DNA of 64,000 bases, from positions 248,001 through 312,000 of the forward strand of contig BBMT01000002.1 in assembly GCA_000755425.1 (NCBI GenBank), written 5' to 3'. How positions within the stretch are numbered: position 1 is the stretch's first letter; each line of letters begins with the position of its first letter. The notes beneath the pieces were generated by a model. That model worked only from the letters and a program-made list of their open reading frames with translations, was not told the DNA's origin and did not search any database. Shown here piece by piece: positions 39,410 to 50,163 of this stretch. This DNA is from Vibrio maritimus. Lineage in GTDB: Bacteria > Pseudomonadota > Gammaproteobacteria > Enterobacterales > Vibrionaceae. Both the position numbers and the translations under genes were made by a program.

Positions 39410-39709
39410 ATGAACTTGCAGGATATGGAGAAAAACGCATCACAAGCGGTAGTACTCTTAAAAGCGATGGCTAATGAGAGACGCCTGCAAATTCTGTGCA
39501 TGCTACACAATACAGAATTGTCGGTCGGTGAGTTGTGTGCGCGTTTAGAACTAAGCCAATCAGCGCTGTCTCAGCATTTGGCTTGGTTACGCCGCGATGG
39601 ATTGGTCTCCACGCGCAAAGAAGCACAAACGGTGTTTTACACCTTGAGCAGTAGCGAAGTTCGACAGTTGATTGAAACGTTGCATGGTATGTACTGCAGC
39701 GATGAATAA
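39410..39709 (+). CDS. hlyU: HlyU, ArsR-type virulence regulator
   Basis: A 99-residue ArsR/SmtB winged-helix protein (VVLLKAMANERRLQILCML, LSQSALSQHLAWLRRDGLV). It matches Vibrio HlyU closely. The two redox cysteines of V. cholerae HlyU (Cys38 and Cys104) correspond to Cys30 and Cys96 here, allowing for a shorter N-terminus; no metal-binding set is apparent. HlyU relieves H-NS silencing of haemolysin and toxin genes in V. cholerae and V. vulnificus. No toxin genes lie in this window, so it acts in trans. Confidence 0.9.
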   Translation: MNLQDMEKNASQAVVLLKAMANERRLQILCMLHNTELSVGELCARLELSQSALSQHLAWLRRDGLVSTRKEAQTVFYTLSSSEVRQLIETLHGMYCSDE

Positions 39710-39787
39710 AGCATAACGTTCGCTACTTTGTCGTAGCGAGTGTTTTCTCGCTAATACATAAACTGTCAATGTAGAAAATGCAGATAC

Positions 39788-39815
39788 AAAAAAACCGGCC
39801 TTAGCCGGTTTTTTT
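39788..39815. terminator. Bidirectional terminator between hlyU and rpsT
   Basis: Stem AAAACCGGC/GCCGGTTTT (39791-39799 with 39804-39812), A-run before, T-run after; serves both convergent genes. Confidence 0.9.
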
Positions 39816-39835
39816 AACACAATACAAAGTCTAAA

Positions 39836-40096
39836 TTATAGAGCTTTGATTGCAGCAGAGAAGCGTGCCTTGTGACGAGCAGCTTTATTCTTATGAATAA
39901 GGCCTTTAGTCGCCATGCGGTCAAGGATTGGAGTAACTTCTGCAAATGCTGAAGTTGCTGCTTCTTTGTCGCCAGCTTCGATAGCTGCGATTGTTTTCTT
40001 CATGTAAGTGCGCATCATAGAACGACGGCTAGCGTTGTGCTGGCGACGTTTCTCAGCTTGGATAGCGCGCTTCTTAGCAGATTTACTGTTTGCCAA
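39836..40096 (-). CDS. rpsT: 30S ribosomal protein S20
   Basis: An 86-residue basic protein, [19 protein letters not shown]..., typical S20. The correct start is the TTG at 40096-40094; E. coli rpsT also uses UUG, a feature of its autoregulation, and longer readings have no family support. S20 binds 16S rRNA early in 30S assembly. It is monocistronic. Confidence 0.95.
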   Translation of the reverse strand: MANSKSAKKRAIQAEKRRQHNASRRSMMRTYMKKTIAAIEAGDKEAATSAFAEVTPILDRMATKGLIHKNKAARHKARFSAAIKAL

Positions 40097-40355
40097 GGGT
40101 CTAACTCCCAAAAACTTAGTTCGGTGACAATTTAAGGGCGAGGAATATCCCTCATTTGCGCTCAATTGTCAAATGATTTGTGCAAAAACCCGACGATATA
40201 AAACAATTTTTGATATCTGTGGGCTATCGCGGTTAAGATGGCGGGGATTCTAACAGTATTTTTCGACCAATGCTAATACTAATCCTCTCTTCAATAACAA
40301 AGGCTATTGAAACCGATAAATAGCAAAGCATTGGCTAGGTAATTCAGAGGTTATC

Positions 40356-41918
40356 GTGAGTAAACGCCTTCTTAAGTCTGGCATGATAGTGAGTGCCATG
40401 ACGCTGGTGTCTCGAGTATTGGGACTGGTTCGTGATGTGGTGGTGGCGAATCTAATGGGGGCAGGGGCGAGCGCTGATGTCTTCTTTTTTGCCAATAAAA
40501 TCCCCAACTTTCTTAGACGCCTTTTTGCAGAAGGGGCATTCTCTCAGGCATTTGTTCCTGTACTTACCGAATATCATGCCTCTGGTGATAAAGATAAAAC
40601 TCGGGATTTAATCGCTAAAGCATCCGGTACGTTAGGAGTGATTGTCACTATTGTGACATTACTCGGTATCCTTGGCTCGAGTGTTGTTACCGCTTTATTT
40701 GGTTTTGGTTGGTTTCTCGATTGGCTCAATGATGGCCCTGCGGCTCCGAAGTTTGAACTCGCCAGTTTGATGCTTAAAATCACCTTCCCGTATCTTTGGT
40801 TCATTACGTTTGTTGCGCTATCTGGGGCGATTCTTAACACTTTAGGCAAGTTTGCGGTTTCTTCTTTTACGCCTGTTTTTCTTAATGTGATGATCATTGC
40901 TTGTGCGTGGTTCATCTCACCAAACCTGACACAGCCGGAAATTGGCTTAGCAATCGGTGTGTTTTTAGGTGGCTTTGTCCAGTTTGCGTTCCAAATTCCC
41001 TTCCTTATGAAAGAGGGGGTATTGGTTAAACCCAAGTGGGGTTGGCGCGATCCTGGAGTGACTAAGATCCGCACCTTGATGATTCCTGCACTGTTTGGTG
41101 TCTCAGTGAGTCAAATTAACCTGCTGTTTGATACCTTTATTGCCAGTTTCCTAGCCACAGGTTCAATCAGTTGGCTTTATTATTCAGACCGTCTTTTAGA
41201 GTTCCCACTTGGTTTGTTTGGTATTGCCATTGCTACTGTAATTTTGCCGGCGCTATCACGTAAGCACGTTGACGCTCATAGTGAAGGTTTTGCTCACACC
41301 ATGGATTGGGGTGTACGTATGGTTATCTTGCTCGGCTTACCTGCGATGTTGGGATTGATGGTGCTTGCAAAGCCGATGCTAATGGTGCTCTTCATGCGTG
41401 GCGAGTTTACCCCTCATGACGTTGAGCAGGCATCATTATCTTTGTTAGCTTATGCATCTGGCCTACTTAACTTTATGTTGATCAAGGTACTCGCACCAGG
41501 TTATTACTCACGTCAAGATACTAAGACACCAGTGAAATATGGCATTATTGCCATGGCGTCCAACATGGTCTTCAACGCTATCTTTGCTTATTTCTACGGG
41601 TATGTTGGCCTGGCAATGGCAACAGCGTTGTCTGCCTTTATCAATATGGCGCTGCTTTATCGTGGTCTTCATCGTCAAAATGTCTATCGCATCACTAAGA
41701 AAACGATAGGCTTTGTCGTTCGTCTAGTGGTTGCTGTGGCCGCTATGGTGGCAGTATTGCTGTGGCAGCTACAAGACATGCAGCAGTGGCTGAGCTGGGG
41801 CTTATCTGAGCGTATCGTTAGTTTGACGGTACTGATTGGTCTTGGAGGACTGACATACTTGGTGGCACTGCTGATTTTGGGAATTCGTCCGAAAGACGTA
41901 AAAGCAGCGACAGATTAA
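40356..41918 (+). CDS. murJ: Lipid II flippase MurJ (MviN)
   Basis: A 520-residue protein of the MOP exporter superfamily with about 14 membrane helices (SKRLLKSGMIVSAMTLVSRVLGLVRDVVVA..., DVFFFANKIPNFLRRLFAEGAF). It flips lipid II across the inner membrane for peptidoglycan synthesis and is essential. Start is GTG 40356. It lies just upstream of ribF, a common Vibrio arrangement. Confidence 0.95.
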   Translation: MSKRLLKSGMIVSAMTLVSRVLGLVRDVVVANLMGAGASADVFFFANKIPNFLRRLFAEGAFSQAFVPVLTEYHASGDKDKTRDLIAKASGTLGVIVTIVTLLGILGSSVVTALFGFGWFLDWLNDGPAAPKFELASLMLKITFPYLWFITFVALSGAILNTLGKFAVSSFTPVFLNVMIIACAWFISPNLTQPEIGLAIGVFLGGFVQFAFQIPFLMKEGVLVKPKWGWRDPGVTKIRTLMIPALFGVSVSQINLLFDTFIASFLATGSISWLYYSDRLLEFPLGLFGIAIATVILPALSRKHVDAHSEGFAHTMDWGVRMVILLGLPAMLGLMVLAKPMLMVLFMRGEFTPHDVEQASLSLLAYASGLLNFMLIKVLAPGYYSRQDTKTPVKYGIIAMASNMVFNAIFAYFYGYVGLAMATALSAFINMALLYRGLHRQNVYRITKKTIGFVVRLVVAVAAMVAVLLWQLQDMQQWLSWGLSERIVSLTVLIGLGGLTYLVALLILGIRPKDVKAATD

Positions 41919-41987
41919 CAATGATTGGTTATAATCCGTCAGTTTCACACTCGTAACATTTACTTAAGCAGGTGGTTTAGTCGTTTC

Positions 41988-42923
41988 ATGGAACTCATTC
42001 GAGGCATACATAACCTTAAAAATCAGCACCATGGCTGCGTTTTAACCATCGGCAACTTCGACGGTGTCCACCTTGGACATCAACGTGTACTGAGCCAGGT
42101 TAAACAGAGAGCGTCACAGCTTGGTTTGCCTGCGGTTGTGATGACTTTTGAACCACAACCGATGGAGCTGTTTGCGAAAGATAAAGCGCCAGCGCGTTTG
42201 ACTCGATTACGCGATAAGTACGAACTGCTTGAGAAAATGGAACTGGATCGCCTGCTGTGCGTGAACTTTAATCAGCGATTTGCCAGCTTAACTGCGGAGT
42301 CTTTTATTCGAGACTTGTTGGTAGGCAAATTGGGTGTTAAGTTCCTTGTCATCGGCGATGACTTCCGCTTTGGTAAAGGGCGTGAAGGTAATTTCGAGAT
42401 GCTTCAAAAAGCGGGCGAGGAGTTCGGTTTTGAGGTGGTGAATACGTCAAGTTTTTGTGTTGAAGAGACTCGAGTCAGTTCAACGGCCATTCGTCAAGCT
42501 CTTGCTAATGACGAACTCGATGCAAGCGCAGAAATGTTGGGACGTCACTATACTTTGTCGGGGCGTGTTGCTCATGGTCAAAAGTTAGCGCGTGGCTTTG
42601 GGTTTCCAACCGCCAATATTTCACTCAAGCGTTATGTCGTGCCTGTTCGCGGTGTTTATGCGGTGCAGGTGCTTGGTGTTGATGATAAGCCGCTACCAGG
42701 CATTGCCAATATAGGTAAAAAGCCAACGGTTGCGGGGACAACGCCTGATCTTGAAGTGCATATCTTTGACTACGAGGGCAACCTCTACGGTCAACAAATT
42801 GAAGTGGCACTGCTTCATAAAATCCGTGATGAGAAAAAGTTCGAGTCACTGGAGCTGCTTAAGCAGCAAATAGAATTGGATGCTGATGTAGCAAGGGTGT
42901 GGCTACGTCAGTTTAAGGGTTAG
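41988..42923 (+). CDS. ribF: Bifunctional riboflavin kinase/FAD synthetase RibF
   Basis: I choose ATG 41988 (MELIRGIHNL), the family start; the longer frame from 41925 overlaps the murJ downstream leader. The N-terminal FMN adenylyltransferase domain has TIGNFDGVHLGHQ and the C-terminal riboflavin kinase domain LARGFGFPTANI and NIGKKPTV. About 311 residues. It makes FMN and FAD. It precedes ileS as in E. coli. Confidence 0.95.
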   Translation: MELIRGIHNLKNQHHGCVLTIGNFDGVHLGHQRVLSQVKQRASQLGLPAVVMTFEPQPMELFAKDKAPARLTRLRDKYELLEKMELDRLLCVNFNQRFASLTAESFIRDLLVGKLGVKFLVIGDDFRFGKGREGNFEMLQKAGEEFGFEVVNTSSFCVEETRVSSTAIRQALANDELDASAEMLGRHYTLSGRVAHGQKLARGFGFPTANISLKRYVVPVRGVYAVQVLGVDDKPLPGIANIGKKPTVAGTTPDLEVHIFDYEGNLYGQQIEVALLHKIRDEKKFESLELLKQQIELDADVARVWLRQFKG

Positions 42924-42985
42924 CGGAAGATTCCACCGCTAACATAATGTCTAACTTTCGCCCAATACAACGGAATTAAGAATCG

Positions 42986-45815
42986 ATGAGTGAGTATAAA
43001 GATACCCTGAACCTACCTGAAACAGGGTTTCCAATGCGCGGCAACCTGGCCAATCGTGAGCCAGAAATGCTTAAGCGTTGGTACAAAGAAGATCTTTACG
43101 GTGAGATCCGTAAAGCTAAAAAAGGCAAAAAATCCTTCGTGCTACACGATGGCCCTCCATACGCGAATGGTGACATTCACATTGGTCATGCTCTAAACAA
43201 GATTCTTAAAGACATTATTATTAAATCCAAAACACTTTCAGGTTTTGACGCACCATATATTCCAGGTTGGGATTGCCACGGTCTACCTATTGAATTGATG
43301 GTAGAGAAGAAAGTGGGTAAAGCCAGGCCAAAAAGTGACTGCGGCTGAATTCCGTGAGAAATGTCGCCAGTACGCGGCAGGTCAAGTTGAAGGTCAAAAA
43401 GAGAGCTTTAAACGTCTAGGTATTCTTGGTGAATGGGACAAGCCGTACCGCACTATGGATTTTGCAACTGAAGCAAACATCATTCGTGCTCTAGGTAAGA
43501 TCGCTGACAAAGGCCACTTACTAAAAGGCTTTAAACCAGTTCACTGGTGTACAGATTGTGGTTCAGCACTTGCTGAAGCAGAAGTTGAATATAAAGATAA
43601 AGTATCTCCTTCTATCGACGTGCGCTTTAAAGCGGCCGACGAAGTGGCGCTTTTGTCTAAGTTCGCGTTGAGCGAAGGTCATGAAGGTCAAGGTGACATC
43701 TCAATTGTTATCTGGACAACGACGCCATGGACACTGCCTGCGAACCGCGCGGTATGTCTACGCGACGACCTTGAGTACGTGCTAATCCAAACAGAAGGTG
43801 ACAACCCAGAGCGTATTATCGTGGCTTCTGAGCTAGCGAAAGATGTGATGGATCGTGCTGGTATCGAGCACTTCCACAACCTTGGTTTTGCGAAAGGTGC
43901 CGATCTAGAGCTTTCTCAGTTTAACCACCCATTCTACGACTTCACCGTTCCGGCGATCCTAGGTGATCACGTAACGACTGAATCAGGTACGGGTGTGGTT
44001 CACACAGCACCAGGCCACGGTCAAGAAGACTTCGCGGTTGGTCAAAAATACGATCTAGAAGTGGCAAACCCAGTAGGTTCAAACGGTGTTTACTTGCCTG
44101 ATACTGAGCTATTTGCCGGTCAGCACGTGTTTAAAGCTAACGATGCGGTTGTAGAAGTACTGAAAGAAAAAGGTGCGCTACTTCATCATCACGCTTATGA
44201 GCACAGCTACCCACACTGCTGGCGCCATAAGACGCCAATCATTTTCCGTGCAACACCTCAGTGGTTCGTATCTATGGACCAAGCGGGTCTACGTGCAAAA
44301 GCACTAGAGTCTATTAAAGGTGTTGAGTGGATGCCTGAGTGGGGTCAAAGCCGTATCGAAGGTATGATCGAAGGTCGTCCTGAGTGGTGTATCTCTCGTC
44401 AGCGTACTTGGGGTGTGCCAATCGCTCTGTTCGTTCACAAAGAGACCGCAGAACTTCATCCAAACTCGCTAGAGCTGATTGAAAAAGTGGCTAAGCTAGT
44501 GGAAGAGAAGGGCATTCAAGCTTGGTGGGATGTAGAAATCGCAGACCTACTTGGTGAAGAAGCTGACCAGTACGAGAAAGTTCTGGATACACTAGACGTT
44601 TGGTTTGATTCAGGTGTGACTCACTACTCGGTTGTTGATTCTCGTGAAGAGTTCAATGGCAACAGTGCAGACCTATACCTAGAAGGTTCTGACCAACACC
44701 GTGGTTGGTTCCAGTCTTCACTGATTTCATCTATCGCGATGAAAGACGAAGCGCCATACAAGCAAGTACTAACGCACGGCTTCGTGGTGGATGGTCACGG
44801 CCGTAAGATGTCTAAGTCAATCGGTAACGTTGTTGCGCCAAAAGATGTGACTAACAAGCTGGGTGCAGACATTCTGCGTCTATGGGTAGCATCGACTGAC
44901 TACACAGGCGAAGTTGCGGTTTCTGATGAAATCCTGAAACGCTCTGCAGATGCTTACCGTCGTATCCGTAACACGGCTCGCTTCTTCCTAGCAAACCTAA
45001 ACGGTTTCAACCCAGAAACTGACCTAGTACCAGCAGATGAGATGGTGGCACTGGACCGTTGGGCGGTAGGTCGTGCGCTAGCGGCTCAAGAAGAGATCGT
45101 AAAAGCATACGAAGAGTACAACACTCACGGCGTGACTCAGCGTCTAATGCAGTTCTGCTCTATCGAAATGGGCTCTTTCTACCTAGACGTTATTAAAGAC
45201 CGTCAGTACACAGCGAAACTGGGCGGACACGCACAGCGCAGCTGTCAGACTGCACTTTACTACATCGTTGAAGCACTTGTTCGTTGGATGGCACCAATCA
45301 TGTCGTTCACTGCAGACGAAATCTGGAACGAAATGCCAGGTCAGCGCGAGAAGTTTGTGTTCGCAGGTGAGTGGTTCGAAGGTCTGTTCGGTCTTGCGGA
45401 AGGTGAAGAACTGAACAACGAATTCTGGGCTGAAATCCAAACGGTTCGTGATGCAGTAAACAAGCAACTAGAAGCAGCGCGTAGCGAGAAAACCATCGGT
45501 GGTGCACTACAGGCTGAAATCACTTTGTTTGCCGATGATGCGCTAACTGCGAAGCTTAGCAAACTAGAAGACGAGCTACGTTTTGTATTGCTAACTTCTG
45601 CAGCAGCGGTTAAGCCAATGTCTGAGAAGACGGATGCAGCGAAAGCGACAGATCTAGAAGGTCTATTCGTTGAAGTGGCAGCCACTGAAAATGAGAAGTG
45701 TGACCGTTGTTGGCACCATACTCCGGACGTAGGCACGATTGCGGGTCACGAGAAGATTTGTGGTCGTTGCGTATCGAACGTAGATGGTGAAGGCGAAGTT
45801 CGCAAGTTCGCTTAA
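42986..45815 (+). CDS. ileS: Isoleucyl-tRNA synthetase (split by an indel)
   Basis: Class I synthetase with HIGH motif ([12 protein letters not shown]), editing domain, KMSKS ([12 protein letters not shown]) and a C-terminal zinc site ([16 protein letters not shown]). The frame breaks after KVGKARPK; one extra G at 43322 is responsible, and removing it reads [21 protein letters not shown]. Repaired length is 942. The enzyme is essential, so the break must be a sequence error. Followed by a terminator before lspA. Confidence 0.97.
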
Positions 45816-45846
45816 TGGTAAGCTAACCGGAACTTTTGAAAGATTT

Positions 45847-45878
45847 AACAGCCCCAGTTTTTACTGGGGTTGTTTTTA
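45847..45878 (+). terminator. Terminator after ileS
   Basis: Stem AACAGCCCCAGT (45847-45858) with ACTGGGGTTGTT (45863-45874), one wobble, followed by T-rich sequence. It implies lspA has its own promoter or depends on read-through. Confidence 0.8.
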
Positions 45879-45945
45879 TCAGCGAACTGATTGAACATAT
45901 AATTCATTGAATGTGTGCTACCTGAGGTAGCGAGAAAGGAAACAG

Positions 45946-46449
45946 ATGAGCGAAACGGCAATCACATTTCGACAATCAGGTGTACGCTGGCTATGGCTAG
46001 CGGTGGTGATTTTTATTGCTGATATCAGCATCAAACTCGTGGTCATGGATAACATGGGCTACGGCTGGGCGAATCGAATTGAGATCTTGCCATTTTTCAA
46101 TCTGCTCTATGTCCATAACTATGGTGCGGCATTTAGCTTTTTGAGTGATCAAGCTGGTTGGCAGCGCTGGCTGTTTACCGGTATCGCGTTTGTCGTCACC
46201 AGCATGCTAACGTACTGGATGAGCAAGCTTCCTGCAAAAGAGAAGTGGAACAACATTGCTTACGCGATGATCATCGGCGGCGCAGTGGGTAACGTCTTTG
46301 ATCGCGTTGTTCATGGTTTTGTTGTCGACTACTTGGATTTCTACTGGGGTAATTATCATTGGCCCGCTTTCAATCTAGCAGACATGGCGATCTGTATTGG
46401 TGCGGCGATGATTATTATCGATAGCTTTCGCAATAAAGAGCAAAAGTAG
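45946..46449 (+). CDS. lspA: Lipoprotein signal peptidase LspA
   Basis: A 167-residue inner-membrane aspartyl protease with four helices; catalytic aspartates lie in [10 protein letters not shown] and FNLADMAI. It cleaves the signal peptide of diacylated prolipoproteins after Lgt, which is also in this window. Ribosome site AAAGGA lies 8 nt before the ATG. Gene order ileS-lspA-fkpB-ispH is conserved. Confidence 0.96.
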   Translation: MSETAITFRQSGVRWLWLAVVIFIADISIKLVVMDNMGYGWANRIEILPFFNLLYVHNYGAAFSFLSDQAGWQRWLFTGIAFVVTSMLTYWMSKLPAKEKWNNIAYAMIIGGAVGNVFDRVVHGFVVDYLDFYWGNYHWPAFNLADMAICIGAAMIIIDSFRNKEQK

Positions 46450-46469
46450 CGCAGATAACGAATAACCTT

Positions 46470-46503
46470 AAGCGCTGTGCGTTGATATGCACGGCGCTTT
46501 TTT
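46470..46503 (+). terminator. Terminator after lspA
   Basis: Stem AAGCGCTGTGC/GCACGGCGCTT (46470-46480 with 46489-46499; one wobble) plus T run. Confidence 0.85.
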
Positions 46504-46579
46504 ATATAACAAGCTAAATGATAAAGAGCTACTGTGCGTATCAATCAACACAGACTCAATAACACAAGGAAGCCGTAAC

Positions 46580-47011
46580 GTGAGCATCATTTCCCAAGAT
46601 AGCGCTGTCACCCTACATTTTACCATCAAGCTGAGCGATGGTTCGGTTGCAGACAGTACCCACAATATGGGTAAGCCTGCGAAATTTATTATTGGTGACG
46701 GCAGTTTAAGTGACAATTTTGAAAAGTGCTTGGTGGGTTTGTCATCCGGTGATAGCAAGGCGATTGAGTTAAAGGCCGCAGATGCGTTTGGTATGCCAAA
46801 TCCAGACAATGTTCATCATATGGATCGCGCAAAGTTTGTGGGTGACTCTGAGGTTGAAGTCGGTACAATAATGGCCTTCTCAGGTCCTGATGGCATGGAG
46901 ATCCCGGGTATCATCACAGATATTGCGGGTGATTCGGTAACGGTTGATTTTAATCACCCGTTAGCGGGGCAAGATGTCACCTTTGAAGTTGAAATTCTCG
47001 AAGTAGAATAA
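46580..47011 (+). CDS. fkpB: FKBP-type peptidyl-prolyl isomerase FkpB
   Basis: 143 residues from GTG 46580 (MSIISQDSAVTLHFTIKLSDG), with AAGGA upstream. The SlyD-like FKBP fold has an inserted flap (VEVGTIMAFSGPDGMEIPG). It catalyses proline isomerisation in the cytoplasm. It lies 40 bp before ispH; the pairing with ispH is conserved across gammaproteobacteria. Confidence 0.93.
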   Translation: MSIISQDSAVTLHFTIKLSDGSVADSTHNMGKPAKFIIGDGSLSDNFEKCLVGLSSGDSKAIELKAADAFGMPNPDNVHHMDRAKFVGDSEVEVGTIMAFSGPDGMEIPGIITDIAGDSVTVDFNHPLAGQDVTFEVEILEVE

Positions 47012-47050
47012 ACCACTCAGATAAATACGATAAGTAATAGCGGTTCCTCA

Positions 47051-48006
47051 ATGAGTAATGAAATGAAAATTAAACTAGCTAACCCACGTGGCTTTTGTGC
47101 GGGTGTAGACCGAGCGATCAGCATTGTTGAGCGCGCGCTTGAGATGTATCAGCCGCCAATCTATGTTCGTCATGAAGTGGTACATAACCGTTTTGTGGTT
47201 GAAGGTCTTAAGCAGCGTGGTGCGATCTTTGTTGAGGAACTGAGTGAAGTGCCTGATGACAACATTGTGATCTTTTCTGCCATGGTGTGTCTCAAGCGGT
47301 TCGCAAAGAGGCGAAAGCGCGTGAACTGACGGTCTTTGATGCTACTTGTCCGCTAGTGACCAAAGTTCATATGGAAGTGGCTCGTGCGAGTCGCCGTAAT
47401 ATGGAAGTCGTGCTGATCGGTCACGCGGGTCATCCAGAGGTGGAAGGGACAATGGGTCAGTACTCAAGTGAGACTGGCGGCATGTACCTTGTTGAGCGTC
47501 CAGAAGACGTGTTAACACTAGAGGTCAAAGACCCAACGAATCTTCATTACGTGAGTCAAACCACACTGTCAGTAGATGAAACCGCGGATGTGATTGATAA
47601 GCTTCGCGAAGTGTTCCCTAAGATCCAAGGTCCTCGCAAAGACGATATCTGTTACGCGACGCAAAACCGCCAAGATGCGGTTCGCGAACTGGCTGGTGCC
47701 GTGGATGTCATGGTTGTCGTTGGCTCAACCAATTCTTCGAACTCAACGCGCCTCAAAGAGCTGGCTGAAAAGCTGGGCACGCCCGCTTACCTAACGGATA
47801 CGCCAGATCTCATTGAAGCTGAATGGTTTGACGGAAAAGGTTTGGTTGGCGTAACGGCAGGTGCATCTGCACCAGAAGAGCTAGTTAATCAAATCATCGA
47901 TAGAATCAAAGCGCTGGGCGCTGATGATGTTGAAGAAGTGTTAGGCCGTGAAGAGAACATGTTCTTTGAAGTGCCAAGAGAGCTTCAAGTTAAAGTGGTT
48001 GATTAA
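47051..48006 (+). CDS. ispH: HMBPP reductase IspH (split by an indel)
   Basis: The [4Fe-4S] cysteines lie in [20 protein letters not shown] and [11 protein letters not shown]. The frame breaks at 47280-47281, where a lost C turns [14 protein letters not shown] into a stop; repaired length is 318 (or 314 from the ATG at 47063, which matches the E. coli start better). IspH catalyses the last step of the MEP isoprenoid pathway and is essential. A strong terminator follows. Confidence 0.95.
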
Positions 48007-48038
48007 CCCTCACTCACTGTAACTCCGATTGTTTAAAT

Positions 48039-48068
48039 AAAAACGCCGCGTTTGAAACGCGGCGTTTT
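48039..48068. terminator. Bidirectional terminator between ispH and lipoprotein gene
   Basis: Long stem AAAACGCCGCG...CGCGGCGTTTT (48039-48068) with A and T runs on the two sides; serves both convergent genes. Confidence 0.9.
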
Positions 48069-48097
48069 TGATCGTCACTTAGTATTGAGTTTTAAAG

Positions 48098-50070
48098 TTA
48101 CTTGGTTTGCTGGGACAGCAGGGCTTCTGTGGTAGCTAATCGCCAGGTGTTTCCCTTATCAGAGCTGACCAGCAATACAGGGTGGTGCTGGAATTGTTGG
48201 CTGTAACGACTTGGACTACCGGCCAGCATTTCGTTAGGCCAGCGGCGATAATGCTCGCTAACTACGTGAATGCAGTCCTTGACATCAGACAGTAGCGCAC
48301 ACTCTTGTTGACTTGATTTGGAAACACGCAGTGTTTGATTGAACCAAGTGTTATCGTTGAAGTTTTGGATTTCATAGGTATACAACAGGTATAGGTTCCC
48401 GCGCTTATCCTGATGCAGTTTTTGAGTGTAGTTTGAATACTGCTGCCAGTTTGGCATCACGATGACACCTTTGTCTTGCCATTTGTATTGGCCATTTGTT
48501 TGTGGTGTACCTGTTATCCATTCAAGTCGATAGCCACTTGGTGCACTTGCAGTAGGCGCCGTGTTACGCATTGCCAACACTATGCTGTCATCACTTTGGA
48601 TTGCGGCGTGAACGTAGGTATAGCGGCCCAAAGGCTGACCGACATAATCGACCTTGCTATCACTCGATGTCTCTTCTGGGTAGCGACCAACGGGCGTCTC
48701 TCGTCCGTAAGAAAATTTATCGTTTGCTGCTACGTTGCCCCATAAATTATCGCCGTTATTCCATTCGTTATTGGTGACAGGCGCTAGAGAGTAGCGATGC
48801 CAGATCTGATGGTTGTGAGCGCCAGAGATAAAGTGCAATCGTTTCTGGCTGTCGAGCAAAAGGATAGGTTGATTGTGGCCATCTGGTGTTGCCTCAGAGG
48901 TCGAACCGCTCCAACCCATGAACACAACGTCGGCTTGTTCGGTGCCAAGCTGATAGCGAACATAGTATTGCCCGGTATTGTAATCTAGACGATTCAATGC
49001 ACTCTCATCGTAGCTAATAGCGGCAATATGTAAGGTGTTGCCTTCCCAAATGACGGGCTTGCTGCTCGATACAGACCTAAGCGAATTGGCAGTGATAGTG
49101 TCTCTTCTTGCCAATCGAGTTCACCATTGCCAATGTCGATTAAGCGAGAGATGGCGTATTCGCTATTGCTATTAGATGTGCGGATAAACAGCGGTGCCTG
49201 GCTGCCATTACCCACCATTTCAGTTTGAGCTAGCCAGTTCTTTTTATAGCCTAGCCAAGTTTGGGTTTGTGCCTGATAGCGGACAGCTCCATGATCGAGT
49301 TTAAAGAACACATCGCCATTGTCTTGAAAATACACTTGCTCAATATAGCGGTAGCGATAGCCATCTAGTCCATCGGCGTTTTGCCTAAAGCCAAATTCTT
49401 GCTGCATAGCTCTTAGCGATGTACCAATCCATTCACCCTTTGGGGTCAGCCTCACCAAGTATGAGTCGCAGTCGGTACACGGATTGGCGTCACTATATAG
49501 AGATGAATAGACACGGTCGTCGTAAGTTAGTGCGTGTAACGGCTTATTGGTTTTCTCCAGAGTTACCGGATCTTGATGATGTCCTGGCAGTCCGTCGCCG
49601 ACATTGAACTGATTCATATTGTTGACGATCATCCATGGTAGGTTGTTGGCATCAAAATAGGGGCGACCTGGGATGAATCTTGGGTTGTAACCGTAGCGTT
49701 CACGCTCGCCATCAAAAATATTCGTGTATTGAACCGAAGAAGAGGCGTCGGAACTTGTCGTGAACTGCGGTGCAGGCTGAGCTGTTTCATCACAATTGTG
49801 ATCATATTGGGAACGAGTCCAGTTGCGGTTAAGGTCGGTGAAAGTTTGCTGCCAATTGAGCTTACAGTTGTTGGTAATTGGTGGAGGCGGTGTGGTTTCT
49901 CCGCCACCTGGCGTGGTTCCTCCACTCCCCGGTGTTGTAACACCACCACCACCTGGTGAAGTTGCACCGCCATTTGATGTGGTGCCGCCACTATCGGAAG
50001 AGTTACAGCCAGAGAGGAGAACGCTGGCGCATAGCATCAAAGAGGACGCTAAAAGAGTAGAACGAGACAT
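48098..50070 (-). CDS. Large lipoprotein, predicted BNR-type beta-propeller (split by an indel)
   Basis: From ATG 50070 (MSRSTLLASSLMLCASVLLSGC) there is a perfect lipobox LSGC, then a Ser/Gly/Pro/Thr linker (about residues 22-65), then about 590 residues with repeated strand-turn segments rich in Trp, Tyr, Asp and Asn, e.g. PILLLDSQKRLHFISGAHNH and PVLLVSSDKGNTWRLAT (Asp-box-like). The break near 49064 (lost C) joins a 362- and a 338-codon frame into about 657. It resembles BNR_4-type propellers; such folds occur in glycan-active proteins. Function unknown. Confidence 0.7.
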
Positions 50071-50128
50071 GTGATATGACACTTATATGAACAAACGTAA
50101 AAAATGATTTCCATTAGGGAAAATGGAC

Positions 50129-50156
50129 TTTACTCATGGGCGTATTTTGGTATCCT
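50129..50156 (+). promoter_or_regulatory. Possible mgtE promoter
   Basis: TTTACT (50129-50134) and TATCCT (50151-50156) with a 16-bp spacer and a TGG before the -10. The fit to sigma-70 is moderate, and a start near 50163 would put the T-tailed hairpin at the very 5' end, so this is tentative. Confidence 0.35.
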
Positions 50157-50163
50157 ACGCCGC

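Noticed and set aside
40574..41074. 166-codon minus-strand frame inside murJ
   Set aside because: Antisense shadow of a conserved membrane protein gene.
49823..50074. Proline-rich plus-strand frame (repeated PPPG)
   Set aside because: Reverse reading of the Gly/Pro linker of the lipoprotein gene; low-complexity artefact.
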